Notes: generated from the sequence alone by a model not told the origin. A DNA stretch of 64,000 bases from CBDCHC01 sp965217075 (GCA_965217075.1 CBDCHC010000001.1:62001-126000), one strand, 5' to 3'. Positions 9,053 to 17,885 are shown, counted from the stretch's first letter. Program-made: numbers and translations.

Positions 9053-10534
9053 TTAGTTAAACCAACCTTCTTTCTCACGTGCAGCTAAAATAATCTTAGA
9101 TGCTCTTTCTTTAGGTAATTGATAAATATCTAATAATTCATCAACACTTAATTCTGCTAAATCATTAACAGTTATTATATCTGCTTGTATTAAAGCATCT
9201 ATGACTTCATTGTCAATATCGTCAATTACTTGTAAAGCTTCATTTACATCAGCGTCTTTTAGTGCTTGCACTAATTGCGCATCAACAGCTCTTTCTTTTA
9301 AATCAGCTGCTAAATCATCACTTAAGCCCTCTATTTTTACTAATTTATCAATACCACTTTCTGCAATATCATCAATACTGGTAAAATTTTCTGCAATTAA
9401 AACACCTGCTACATCAGCCTTAATGCCTAATTGTTCGGCAAGTTTAATAGCTATTTTATCATCTTCTTTTTTTTGCTTATTGTCTGCATCTGCAGTACTA
9501 ACAGCATTTAACCTCCATCCAACTAATTTTGATGCTAATTTAATATTTTGTCCATTTCTTCCTATGGCTTGCGCTAATTGATCATCATCAAACGCCAAAT
9601 CCATAACTTTAGTATTTTCATTAACAACTATAGATATAGTCTGTGCTGGCGCTATAGCATTAATAGCAAATTTAACAAAATCAGCATCCCATAAAATAAT
9701 ATCTATTTTTTCTCCATTAAATTCATTAGTTACAGCTTGTACCCTAGTACCTCTTATACCAATGCAAGAGCCGATAGCATCAATTCTTTTATCTTTAGTT
9801 TTAACCGCTATTTTTGCTCTAAAGCCAGGATCGCGACTGCAAGACATAATCTCTATTACTCCTTCTGCAATTTCTGGTACCTCCATAGCAAACAATTTAG
9901 TTAGCATTTCATTGTCAGCTCTTGATAGAATTATTTGTGGGCCATAATTATTATTACTTTTAACTTCTTTTATATAAGCGCGAATCCTATCTCCTTTTCT
10001 AAACTGCTCATTCGGCAACAACTCATTTCTAACTATTATGCCATCAATACCACCTAAATCAATATAAATAGCATTTTTAGTACTTCTTTTTACAATAGCA
10101 CTAATAATTTCACCTACACGAGAATTAAATTTTTTAACTAATGCACTTCTTTCTGCTTCACGAACTTTTTGAATTATGATTTGTTTAATTGTTTGGCTAG
10201 CAATTCTAGTAAATTTTATTGAATCTATTTCTTGTTCCTTAAAATCACCAACTTTTAAAGCACCTGCATCTTTAACATAAATATGCAACTCTGGATTAAA
10301 CTCTATTTCTCCTTCATTATCAATAAATTCCTTACCATCTGCAATAATTTCCCATATTCTAAAGGTATTAAATTTACCAGTCTCCCTATCAAGAACTATT
10401 TTAGCATCAATATTATTTTGTTTTTTAGTAGCAAAAGCAAGCGCTTCTTCTAATGATTGCAAAACGTCTTCTTTGCTAATATTTTTCTCATTAGCAATAC
10501 CCTCCGCCATTAAAAACAACTCTTTTATCTCCAT
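9053..10534 (-). CDS. nusA: Transcription termination/antitermination factor NusA
   Basis: RNA polymerase-associated factor that modulates pausing, termination and antitermination. The 493 residues equal the long gammaproteobacterial form. Order: N-terminal polymerase-binding domain (1-130), S1 domain (about 135-200, including YIDLGGIDGII), two KH domains (about 230-345, with IGIRGTRVQAV and AIGRNGQNIKLA), and two C-terminal acidic helix-hairpin-helix repeats (about 355-493). AAGGA lies five bases before the ATG. In E. coli NusA regulates its own operon; the hairpin ahead of rimP could be a target, which is inference. Confidence 0.98.
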   Translation of the reverse strand: MEIKELFLMAEGIANEKNISKEDVLQSLEEALAFATKKQNNIDAKIVLDRETGKFNTFRIWEIIADGKEFIDNEGEIEFNPELHIYVKDAGALKVGDFKEQEIDSIKFTRIASQTIKQIIIQKVREAERSALVKKFNSRVGEIISAIVKRSTKNAIYIDLGGIDGIIVRNELLPNEQFRKGDRIRAYIKEVKSNNNYGPQIILSRADNEMLTKLFAMEVPEIAEGVIEIMSCSRDPGFRAKIAVKTKDKRIDAIGSCIGIRGTRVQAVTNEFNGEKIDIILWDADFVKFAINAIAPAQTISIVVNENTKVMDLAFDDDQLAQAIGRNGQNIKLASKLVGWRLNAVSTADADNKQKKEDDKIAIKLAEQLGIKADVAGVLIAENFTSIDDIAESGIDKLVKIEGLSDDLAADLKERAVDAQLVQALKDADVNEALQVIDDIDNEVIDALIQADIITVNDLAELSVDELLDIYQLPKERASKIILAAREKEGWFN

Positions 10535-10542
10535 ATTATTCC

Positions 10543-10992
10543 TTAAAAATTAGCAACTAAATTTGCCTTATTTATCAATTCTATACTAATAATTTCATCC
10601 CCTGATAAAGTAGATAAAATTACATTATTATCCTGTATTTGTTTAATTATCCCAGTAAATTTTCTTTTATTATTTATACTTCTAAATAAAGTTAAATTAA
10701 TTTTATGTCCTAAAAATTTACAATAATGCTCTACTTTAAATAATCTACGCTCAACTCCAGGTGAAGACACCTCTAAAGTATATTTTGTAGATATTAAATT
10801 TTCTACATCTAAAATAGCACTAATTTGCTCTGAAACAACTATACAATCATCAACAGTAATACCCTTATCGTTATCAATATATACCCTAAGAACGCTATAT
10901 TTACCGCTAGTTGTATATTCCACTCCCCATAGCTTGCAACCAAGGCCGTTTATATTCGTTTCTATCGCTGCTGCAACCTCACTTGTTATCAT
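10543..10992 (-). CDS. rimP: Ribosome maturation factor RimP
   Basis: 30S assembly factor acting before RbfA. The 149 residues fit the family; an N-terminal alpha/beta domain with YSVLRVYIDNDKGITVDDC and the LEVSSPGVERRL motif is followed by a small Sm-like beta barrel. It starts 14 bases downstream of the hairpin stem at 11007-11027 and I see no Shine-Dalgarno sequence; the start context is AATTAAATATG. rimP follows the tRNA-fMet gene exactly as in the E. coli metY-rimP-nusA-infB operon. Confidence 0.95.
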   Translation of the reverse strand: MITSEVAAAIETNINGLGCKLWGVEYTTSGKYSVLRVYIDNDKGITVDDCIVVSEQISAILDVENLISTKYTLEVSSPGVERRLFKVEHYCKFLGHKINLTLFRSINNKRKFTGIIKQIQDNNVILSTLSGDEIISIELINKANLVANF

Positions 10993-10999
10993 ATTTAAT

Positions 11000-11027
11000 T
11001 AATAAAAACCCCCAAAAAAAGGGGGTT
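11000..11027 (-). terminator. Hairpin terminator/attenuator between tRNA-fMet and rimP
   Basis: Reading the minus strand: AACCCCC, a loop of seven T, GGGGGTT, then TTTTTATT. This is a seven-pair stem with a T-rich tail, the form of an intrinsic terminator. It lies 11 bases after the CCA end of the tRNA and ends about eight bases before the rimP start codon. Because rimP-nusA-infB have no other visible promoter here, it probably terminates only part of the transcription. Confidence 0.8.
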
Positions 11028-11038
11028 AAACTATAATC

Positions 11039-11115
<77 letters not shown>

Positions 11116-11127
11116 CTAAGCTTAGTC

Positions 11128-11156
11128 ATTTTACGCTAACTAATAACTCTTTACAA
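11128..11156 (-). promoter_or_regulatory. Sigma-70-type promoter of the tRNA-fMet/rimP-nusA-infB operon
   Basis: On the minus strand TTGTAA (11156-11151), a 17-base spacer, and TAAAAT (11133-11128). Transcription would start about six bases before the mature tRNA 5' end at 11115. It is one of the best matches to the consensus in the window and the only convincing promoter upstream of the 11-kb minus-strand gene run. Confidence 0.75.
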
Positions 11157-11196
11157 GGGTAAAATAAATTAAATTTTATAACCATTAAATTTATCT

Positions 11197-12138
11197 ATGT
11201 CAAAAAAAATAGCATTTCTAATGGATGATATTAAAAAAATAAATATTAATAAAGACTCTAGTTTTGCTATGTTATTAGAAGCAAAAAGGCGAAATTATGA
11301 ATTATGGGTCTTTGATAGTACTGATATGTTTAGTGAAAAAAATCAAGTATTTGCAACTGCAATTAATATAGATGTGTTTGATAAAAAAGATTATTTACTT
11401 GTAAAAAATAAAAAAATTATTGATTTGTCAACTATAAAATGTATTTTAATGCGCAAAGACCCGCCTTTTAATATGGAATATATTTATGCCACATATCTAT
11501 TAGAAATTTTAGAACAACAAGGTGTTTTAGTAATAAATAGACCATCTAGTTTACGTGATTGTAATGAAAAATTATTTACTTTAAATTTCCCACATTTAAT
11601 AACAAATACCTTAGTTACAACTAATAAAAATCTTATAAAAAAATTTTATCAACAACATAAAACTATTATATTAAAACCATTAGATAGTATGGGTGGTAAT
11701 GATATTTTTAAGATAGATAATGTAAATACCATAAATACAGCTGTTGATTATCTAACACAAAATGGTAAAAGACAAATTATGGCACAACGATTTATTAAAG
11801 AAATAAGTGAAGGGGATAAAAGAATTTTAATAATTGCAGGAAAACCTATACCATACGCCTTAGCAAGAGTACCAGCCAAAGGTAATTTTAAAGGTAATTT
11901 AGCAGCAGGTGCTGTGGGAATTGGACAAAAATTAAGCGATAGAGATAAGTATTTATGTCAAAAAATTGCCCCAACATTAATAGCAAAAGGTTTATTATTT
12001 GTAGGTCTTGATGTAATTGGAGACTATATTACTGAAATAAATATTACTAGCCCGACTTGCATTCGTGAGCTTGATAAGGAATTTAACTTAAATATTGCTG
12101 GTAATTTATTTGATGAAATAGAGAAAATTATAAATTAA
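11197..12138 (+). CDS. gshB: Glutathione synthetase
   Basis: ATP-grasp enzyme joining gamma-glutamylcysteine and glycine in the cytoplasm, the last step of glutathione synthesis. The 313 residues match the proteobacterial form (about 316). Visible signatures: the N-terminal AFLMDDIKKININKDSSFAM, RKDPPFNMEYIYATYLLE, NRPSSLRDCNEKLF, the ATP-binding KPLDSMGGNDIFKI, and EINITSPTCIRELD near the C-terminus. No Shine-Dalgarno sequence is seen. It is transcribed divergently from the tRNA-fMet operon and its end overlaps the end of lptA on the other strand by 11 bases. gshA is not in the window. Confidence 0.97.
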   Translation: MSKKIAFLMDDIKKININKDSSFAMLLEAKRRNYELWVFDSTDMFSEKNQVFATAINIDVFDKKDYLLVKNKKIIDLSTIKCILMRKDPPFNMEYIYATYLLEILEQQGVLVINRPSSLRDCNEKLFTLNFPHLITNTLVTTNKNLIKKFYQQHKTIILKPLDSMGGNDIFKIDNVNTINTAVDYLTQNGKRQIMAQRFIKEISEGDKRILIIAGKPIPYALARVPAKGNFKGNLAAGAVGIGQKLSDRDKYLCQKIAPTLIAKGLLFVGLDVIGDYITEINITSPTCIRELDKEFNLNIAGNLFDEIEKIIN

Positions 12139-12604
12139 TTTTTATTTTAGCCCTAATACCTGTATCGCTATTAATTTTTACTTTATTTTGGTTAATATTA
12201 TAACTAATTTTATCGCCACTAAAATTATCATTATTGCGATAAATACTGGCATTACCTTCTAACTGCAACATTTTATTTATGAAAAAATAAGTGATTTTAT
12301 TGGCTTTAGCTGTAATATTAATACCTTGTTTATAAATTACAGCTTCTTTAGATGTAGCAACAATTTCATAATCCTTTTCTTTTTTACTACGCTTAGTAAT
12401 ATAAACCTCATCTGCTGTTATGGAGATATTAGTATAAAAAAAACCTACATTGCCACTATAATGACTAATATTAGTTATTTCATTAATCGTTACATTATCA
12501 GCTATAACTTTAATTTGATTATCTTTAGCGACAACAGTATTAATAAAAAATAATGTTAATAATGTATATTTTATACTTTTAATAATAATAAGCTCTAACC
12601 CCAC
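12128..12604 (-). CDS. lptA: Periplasmic LPS-transport protein LptA (OstA-like)
   Basis: Predicted periplasmic bridge protein carrying lipopolysaccharide to the outer membrane. An N-terminal hydrophobic segment (about residues 8-25, TLLTLFFINTVVA then KD) looks like a signal peptide. The rest is an OstA/LptA beta-jellyroll, with VIADNVTINEITNISHYSGNV and TITADEV-type strands and a second half ending in GDKISYNINQNKV. The start is uncertain: the frame opens with a GTG at 12604 inside the end of lptC, directly after AAAAGG; no ATG is available before the signal peptide. Coupling with lptC is likely. lptB is not adjacent. Confidence 0.85.
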   Translation of the reverse strand: MGLELIIIKSIKYTLLTLFFINTVVAKDNQIKVIADNVTINEITNISHYSGNVGFFYTNISITADEVYITKRSKKEKDYEIVATSKEAVIYKQGINITAKANKITYFFINKMLQLEGNASIYRNNDNFSGDKISYNINQNKVKINSDTGIRAKIKINL

Positions 12605-13469
12605 CTTTTAATTCAATAATTTTTTTATCCTTATTATATATAAATTTATTTGCATATATCTTAATATTTTTACTACTATAGCTACTATTGCTATTTGTGC
12701 TAAAAATATTATCAACTACAGTTAAATCTATGGATTTTAATATAAATTTTTTTTGCTTAATGGTTGTTTGTCCAAGTAACTGCAATATATTGTTATTAAA
12801 ATTTACACCTCTATTTGCTGTAATAATCATCTTATCTCCCACATAGCTACTTTTATATGAAGAATAATAATTTTTGCTAACACCAATACTACTTATAGCT
12901 AAATTTTTACTTATTATTTTATTATTATTACTTAAAAATATAGTATTTTTTCCTCTTAATTTTAGTAATTTTTTACTAAATATATCTATACCCTCTGCTT
13001 TCATCAAATAATTGCCGTTACTATAAAAAATTTCATTATCACTAAAGATATATTTTTTATCTATAACAAAAATTAATTCTTTAGTTTGAATATTATGTAT
13101 GCTACCATCAAATGTATTTATCTTAATATTATTAGTAAATTTAATTTTATTATTAATATAATCAGCAAAATTCGCCTTAATATTATATTTACGTGTGACA
13201 CCTTTAGCGTATGCTGTTACATTTGGCTTTATAAGTAAAATATTTTTATCAGTATTAATATATCTTTCTGCCTTAATATTTGCTAACAATTGATTGTTTT
13301 TACTAAATTTATTAATACTCAATTTGTCTATTTTTTCAATATAGTTAACTACATTATTAGTTAAATTAATTGTAGCATTATTTGTTTTGTTATTACGCTT
13401 AAAACTATTTATTACAAATACAATTAATAAAATAATTATAATAATGCTTATTATTGTTGATTTTTTCAT
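12579..13469 (-). CDS. lptC: LptC-like LPS export protein with extra C-terminal OstA-like region
   Basis: Inner-membrane anchored partner of LptBFG and LptA. One N-terminal membrane helix (about residues 5-23) precedes a periplasmic beta-strand domain with INKFSKNNQLLANIKAERYIN and IKTFDGSIHNIQTKELIF-like strands typical of LptC/OstA folds. At 296 residues it is about 100 longer than E. coli LptC (191); the added part (about 185-296, including ITANRGVNFNNNILQLLG and KIIELKGGVRAYYY) again has the OstA strand pattern. Its ATG at 13469 is one base from the divergent thiE ATG, so its promoter must lie inside thiE. It overlaps lptA downstream. Confidence 0.85.
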   Translation of the reverse strand: MKKSTIISIIIIILLIVFVINSFKRNNKTNNATINLTNNVVNYIEKIDKLSINKFSKNNQLLANIKAERYINTDKNILLIKPNVTAYAKGVTRKYNIKANFADYINNKIKFTNNIKINTFDGSIHNIQTKELIFVIDKKYIFSDNEIFYSNGNYLMKAEGIDIFSKKLLKLRGKNTIFLSNNNKIISKNLAISSIGVSKNYYSSYKSSYVGDKMIITANRGVNFNNNILQLLGQTTIKQKKFILKSIDLTVVDNIFSTNSNSSYSSKNIKIYANKFIYNKDKKIIELKGGVRAYYY

Positions 13470-13470
13470 T

Positions 13471-14034
13471 ATGACTGCTAAGATAAATGGTATTTATGCC
13501 ATTACAAATGATACCAGATTTGATTTTAAACAAATAACGCAAATAATTAATAAATATAATATAAAAATTTTACAATATAGACGCAATCACAATAGCAAAG
13601 AATTAAAGATTATAGAGTCGCATAAATTACAACAATTTTGCAAAAAAAATAATATTTTATTTATTATAAACAACGATATAATGCTTGCTAAAACAATTTA
13701 TGCTGATGGTGTTCATCTTGGTAAAAATGACACAGATATTAATGCAGCTAGAGCTATATTAGGTACTGATGCAATTATAGGTATATCTTGTTATAATCAA
13801 ATAAATTTAGCTATAAATGCAGAAAAAAATGGCGCTAATTATTGTGCTTTTGGCTCTATTTTTAACTCTACAACAAAAACTAATGCTCCTCGTTGTAAAC
13901 TTGATATTATTAAACAAGCTAAAAATAAAATAAATATACCAATAGTTGCTATAGGTGGTATTAATTTTAATAATATAAATAAAGTATTGGCAACAAAATG
14001 TGATGCTGTAGCAATGGTTTCTGCTCTTTGGTGA
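13471..14034 (+). CDS. thiE: Thiamine-phosphate synthase-like protein
   Basis: TIM-barrel enzyme that joins the pyrimidine and thiazole halves of thiamine; 187 residues from the ATG at 13471. A longer frame opens at 13387 but those codons lie inside lptC and encode a hydrophobic run with no thiE similarity. Motifs: LQYRRN (usual VQLR), FIINNDIMLAK, ADGVHLGKND, GISCYN, FGSIF..TTKTNAP and AIGGIN. Slightly short against E. coli ThiE (211) and with a few substitutions (GSIF for GPIF, so the family proline is missing), so a ThiE-like (TenI-type) role remains possible. It ends directly against the queE stop on the other strand, with no base between. Confidence 0.85.
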   Translation: MTAKINGIYAITNDTRFDFKQITQIINKYNIKILQYRRNHNSKELKIIESHKLQQFCKKNNILFIINNDIMLAKTIYADGVHLGKNDTDINAARAILGTDAIIGISCYNQINLAINAEKNGANYCAFGSIFNSTTKTNAPRCKLDIIKQAKNKINIPIVAIGGINFNNINKVLATKCDAVAMVSALW

Positions 14035-14670
14035 TTATTTAGCCCTTAAGTTTCCCCATAATATTTTATGTAATTGTAATTGTAATCTAACTGTTAACTG
14101 TTTAGATAAAATCCAATCAGCTAATATTTTTGGAGCCAATTTATCGGCTACAGGAGAAAATAAAATATTAGCTTTAGTTTGATATTTAGTTAAAAAATTA
14201 CAACTCCAATTAAAATCATTTTCATTGCCAATAACAAATTTTATTTGATCATAATTCTTAAGTAATGATAAATTATTAAGCAAATTTTTATCATTTTCAC
14301 CTGAACTTGGTGTTTTTATGTCCATAACAATAATAGCTTTATTATTTATCCAGCTAACATCAATACTACCACTTGTTTCAATAGATAAATTATAATTATT
14401 GACTATTAGTTTATCAATTAATAAGCTAATATTTTTTTGCGCTAATGGCTCGCCGCCAGTAATGCAAACATAGTTGGTATTATATTTTTTAACTATTTGT
14501 AAAATATTAGCAATAGTCATTAAATTATTACCATAAAAAGCATATTTAGTATCACAATATTTACAACGTAATGGGCATCCTATTAAACGAATAAAAACTG
14601 TCGGCAAACCAACTTCAGCCGCCTCACCTTGCAGTGAATAAAAAATTTCACTAATATTTAGTTTAGTCAT
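14035..14670 (-). CDS. queE: 7-carboxy-7-deazaguanine synthase QueE
   Basis: Radical SAM enzyme forming the 7-deazapurine ring of queuosine precursors. The iron-sulfur motif CPLRCKYC (Cys-x3-Cys-x2-Cys) lies near residue 32 after IFYSLQGE, the QueE substrate signature, and CITGGEPLAQ follows near residue 70. 211 residues from the ATG at 14670; a GTG two codons upstream is an alternative. A perfect TATAAT lies eight bases upstream of this ATG, which would make the message leaderless. Other queuosine genes are not in the window. Confidence 0.95.
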   Translation of the reverse strand: MTKLNISEIFYSLQGEAAEVGLPTVFIRLIGCPLRCKYCDTKYAFYGNNLMTIANILQIVKKYNTNYVCITGGEPLAQKNISLLIDKLIVNNYNLSIETSGSIDVSWINNKAIIVMDIKTPSSGENDKNLLNNLSLLKNYDQIKFVIGNENDFNWSCNFLTKYQTKANILFSPVADKLAPKILADWILSKQLTVRLQLQLHKILWGNLRAK

Positions 14671-14677
14671 TAACACA

Positions 14678-14704
14678 ATTATAATATGTTATTTACTAGT
14701 AAAT
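14678..14704 (-). promoter_or_regulatory. queE -10 box and adjacent 14-bp palindrome
   Basis: TATAAT on the minus strand (14683-14678) places the transcription start at about base 14671-14670, the first base of the queE ATG. Eight bases upstream is a perfect palindrome ATTTACTAGTAAAT (14691-14704), located between the -10 and -35 positions where a repressor could bind. The -35 box is weak. Confidence 0.5.
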
Positions 14705-14720
14705 TTATTTTCATAATTTT

Positions 14721-16712
14721 TTATAACTTAAATACTTGTTCTTTTAAACTCTTAATGTTATCGCGTAAATCAGCTGCTTGTTCAAATTTAAGTTCTGCTG
14801 ATAATTTATACATTGTTTTTTCTAATTTTTTAATTTTTTTAGTTAATTGCACTGGTGATAATAAATTTTCTTCAACTATTTGTTGCTTCTTATCTTTTTT
14901 ATCACTTTCGCTTATATCTGTTTCTAAAATATTAATAATAGGTTTAACTATTCCTCTAGGGGTAATATTAAATTTTTTATTATAATCTTGTTGTTTGGCT
15001 CTTCTTCTATTAGTTTCACTAACCGCTTTTTGTATAGATTTAGTAATATTATCGGCATATAAAATAGCTCTACCATTAATATTACGAGCTGCACGCCCTA
15101 TAGTTTGAATAAGCGATCTTTCACTACGCAAAAAACCTTCTTTATCAGCATCTAAAATAGCTACAAGAGATACTTCTGGAATATCCAGGCCTTCACGTAA
15201 TAAATTAATGCCAATTAATACATCAAATATTCCTAAACGTAAATCACGAATAATTTCAACTCTTTCAACGGTATTTATATCCGAGTGAAGGTAACGAGCT
15301 TTAATATTATATTCTAATAAATAATCACTTAACTGTTCAGCCATTTTTTTAGTAATAGTAGTAATTAATACTCTTTCTTTATTTTTGACTACTTTATGTA
15401 TTTCCTCTATTATGTCGTCAACTTGACTGCTAGCCTTTCTTATTTGAATTTTTGGATCAATTAAACCAGTAGGACGTACTATTTGTTCAGCAATAATACT
15501 AGATTTTTCTAACTCAAAATTTGAAGGTGTAGCTGAAACAAAAATACATCTATTTATTTTGGTCAAAAATTCCTCAAATTTAAGAGGACGATTATCAAGC
15601 GCAGAAGGCAGTCTAAAACCATAATCTACTAAAGTTTGCTTGCGTGATCTATCGCCATTATACATACCACCAATTTGCCCTACACTAACATGTGACTCAT
15701 CTAAAATAACAATTGCATCCTGTGGCAAATAATCAAATAATGTAGGCGGGGCTTCACCTTGTTTTCTGCCTGATAAGTATCTAGAATAATTTTCAATTCC
15801 AGTACAATATCCAAGCTCTCTCATCATTTCCATATCAAGCCTAACACGCTCTGTTATTCTTTGTGCTTCTATTAATTTATTATGTTTAATAAAATACTCC
15901 TTGCGCTGTTTTAACTCCATCTTTATATCATCTAATGTATTTAAAATAGTATTTTTAGGGGTAACATAATGTGTTTGCGGGTAAATAGTAACCCTGCGCA
16001 AACTTTTTTCTTTATGTCCTGTTAAAGGATCAAAATAATAAATATTTTCAATTACATCATCAAATGTTTCGATACGAACACATAATTTATCACTGTCTGC
16101 TGGGAAAATATCAATAACTTCACCGCTAATTCTAAAAGAACCTCTTATAAGAGCCATGTCATTGCGATTATATTGCATAGAAATTAATTTTTTTAATATT
16201 TCTTTGCGGTCAATTTTTTCATCTACACTAAGATGCAATAACATCTGCATATAGCTACTAACATCTCCTAAGCCATAAATAGCAGAAACACTAGAGATTA
16301 TAATTACATCTTTACGTTCAAGTAATGACTTAGTAGTACTTAAACGCATTTGTTCTATTTGTTCATTAATGCTAGCGTCTTTTTCAATGTAAGTATCAGA
16401 AGCTGCTACATATGCTTCTGGCTGATAATAATCATAATAAGATACAAAATACTCTACAGCATTATGTGGGAAAAACTCCTTCATTTCACTATAAAGTTGA
16501 GCTGCTAAAGTTTTATTAGGCGCCATAATAAGTGCTGGGGCTGCAATTTCAGCAATTACATTAGCAATAGTAAAAGTTTTACCTGAACCTGTTACCCCTA
16601 ATAAAGTTTGAAATTTTTCATTATTTTTAAGACCATTAGTTAATGTTTTTACTACTCCTAATTGATCTCCAGCTAAAGTAAATGGCGCAGTTAACTTAAA
16701 AGAATTAGGCAT
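14721..16712 (-). CDS. uvrB: Excinuclease ABC subunit B
   Basis: Damage-verifying helicase-like subunit of nucleotide excision repair. 663 residues (E. coli 673). Walker A GVTGSGKT near residue 40, the beta-hairpin region YYDYYQPEAYV near residue 93, helicase motifs ILDESHVS and the conserved LREGLDIPEVSLVAILDADKEG, QTIGRAARN, and the C-terminal UVR domain that contacts UvrC (KLEKTMYKLSAELKFEQAA) are all present. No ribosome-binding site is clear. It sits between grxD and queE on the minus strand; uvrA and uvrC are elsewhere. Confidence 0.98.
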   Translation of the reverse strand: MPNSFKLTAPFTLAGDQLGVVKTLTNGLKNNEKFQTLLGVTGSGKTFTIANVIAEIAAPALIMAPNKTLAAQLYSEMKEFFPHNAVEYFVSYYDYYQPEAYVAASDTYIEKDASINEQIEQMRLSTTKSLLERKDVIIISSVSAIYGLGDVSSYMQMLLHLSVDEKIDRKEILKKLISMQYNRNDMALIRGSFRISGEVIDIFPADSDKLCVRIETFDDVIENIYYFDPLTGHKEKSLRRVTIYPQTHYVTPKNTILNTLDDIKMELKQRKEYFIKHNKLIEAQRITERVRLDMEMMRELGYCTGIENYSRYLSGRKQGEAPPTLFDYLPQDAIVILDESHVSVGQIGGMYNGDRSRKQTLVDYGFRLPSALDNRPLKFEEFLTKINRCIFVSATPSNFELEKSSIIAEQIVRPTGLIDPKIQIRKASSQVDDIIEEIHKVVKNKERVLITTITKKMAEQLSDYLLEYNIKARYLHSDINTVERVEIIRDLRLGIFDVLIGINLLREGLDIPEVSLVAILDADKEGFLRSERSLIQTIGRAARNINGRAILYADNITKSIQKAVSETNRRRAKQQDYNKKFNITPRGIVKPIINILETDISESDKKDKKQQIVEENLLSPVQLTKKIKKLEKTMYKLSAELKFEQAADLRDNIKSLKEQVFKL

Positions 16713-16747
16713 TGATTAAAATAATTCAATTAATAGCTAAATTAATT

Positions 16748-17080
16748 TTATTTATTTTGTTTAAATTTCTCTACTGCTTGTTCCATTGCTGTTTTAAGAG
16801 TATTATTTTCTGCCATTTCTACAATAATATCACCGCCACCAACTAACTCGCCATTCATATAAATTTGCGGAAAAGTTGGCCAATCAGCAAATTCTGGTAA
16901 ATGCTGAAAAACTTCTTGATCTTCAAAAATATTAACAAAAGAAAATTTAACGCCAGTAGTTGTCAAAGTTTGCGCTGCTTTAGCAGAAAACCCGCATTGA
17001 GGAAACTGTGGTGTACCTTTCATATAAAGTACAATTGGCGCGCTTTCAACTTGAAGTTTAATTCTATCTAAAACATCCAT
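16748..17080 (-). CDS. grxD: Monothiol glutaredoxin, Grx4 type
   Basis: CGFS-type glutaredoxin that binds a glutathione-ligated [2Fe-2S] cluster and works in iron-sulfur delivery. The 110 residues match E. coli GrxD. Visible: YMKGTPQFPQCGFSAKA with the single active cysteine of CGFS near residue 29, WPTFPQIYMNGELVGGGDI for the cis-proline and glutathione-binding loop. Fits with gshB in the window, since the cluster requires glutathione. Confidence 0.97.
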   Translation of the reverse strand: MDVLDRIKLQVESAPIVLYMKGTPQFPQCGFSAKAAQTLTTTGVKFSFVNIFEDQEVFQHLPEFADWPTFPQIYMNGELVGGGDIIVEMAENNTLKTAMEQAVEKFKQNK

Positions 17081-17138
17081 AATTTTATTACTAAAAAAAT
17101 AAAATTCTTATTTTACGCAAAAAAATATACAATACACA

Positions 17139-17885
17139 TTATAAATATAGTTGTATAATTTTTACTAATGAAAACAAACTAATAGTAATCAGTGTAATAG
17201 CAATAATTTTTTTAAAAATTTGATAATTTTGCATAATACTATTATGTAATTTTAATCCTAATAAATGGCCAATAGCAGCAATCGGTATAAGTATTAGTGA
17301 AAATTTCCAATCAATTATTACTCCAACAATAATAAAAGTACTCATTTTAATGCTAACTAATATAAACCATAAAACAAATAATGTATTACGTAAAAAATTT
17401 GCTGCAACATTACGCATAAAAACACTAACAAGTAGTGGTGCTCCTATTAAAGATGTACCTGCTATATAAGCCCCTATTATCAGTAAAAATTTATCTATAT
17501 TATTATTATTAGAATTTATTGTTTTATCAAAAAGCCATAAAATACTATAAAAAATAGTAATACTATAAATAAAAATACTAATATATAGGTCTGGTAAAGA
17601 AATAATACCAAAAATGCCAATAAAAAATGGCACAAACATCCATAATATAGCCTGTTTTAAATAAGACCAATCAACTTTTTTAAGTGACGATCTTAAGGCA
17701 AGTGAAGTAAAAAATAATAAATGTATGCCTATGATTGGCAGCCAATACAATGCTGACTGATTAAATAATAATAAAAATGGCAACGATAAAGCAGCGCCGC
17801 CAAAACCAATACCTGTACGCACAAAGCTTGTCCAGATAAAAATAATAGCTATTATAATTAATTGATAAAAACTCAAATCATACAT
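17139..17885 (-). CDS. TauE/SafE (DUF81) family membrane permease
   Basis: Inner-membrane protein of 248 residues with about seven or eight hydrophobic helices, including the family glycine-rich stretch GIGFGGAALSLPFL near residue 25 and its repeat-like counterpart IGAYIAGTSLIGAPLLVSVF near residue 140. TauE/SafE proteins export or import anions such as sulfite, sulfoacetate or other organosulfur compounds. In a probable sulfur oxidiser a sulfite or related exporter is plausible, but the substrate cannot be read from the sequence. The first base of its start overlaps the last base of the HupE-like gene, so the two are probably made together. Confidence 0.8.
   Translation of the reverse strand: MYDLSFYQLIIIAIIFIWTSFVRTGIGFGGAALSLPFLLLFNQSALYWLPIIGIHLLFFTSLALRSSLKKVDWSYLKQAILWMFVPFFIGIFGIISLPDLYISIFIYSITIFYSILWLFDKTINSNNNNIDKFLLIIGAYIAGTSLIGAPLLVSVFMRNVAANFLRNTLFVLWFILVSIKMSTFIIVGVIIDWKFSLILIPIAAIGHLLGLKLHNSIMQNYQIFKKIIAITLITISLFSLVKIIQLYL

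Noticed and set aside
8799..9056. Open frame opposite the infB start
   Set aside because: Antisense shadow caused by the TTTAAC repeat and AT-rich codons; no family features.
13387..13470. N-terminal extension of thiE
   Set aside because: These codons lie inside lptC on the other strand and encode a hydrophobic run (KIIIIMLIIV) with no ThiE similarity; the ATG at 13471 fits the family start.
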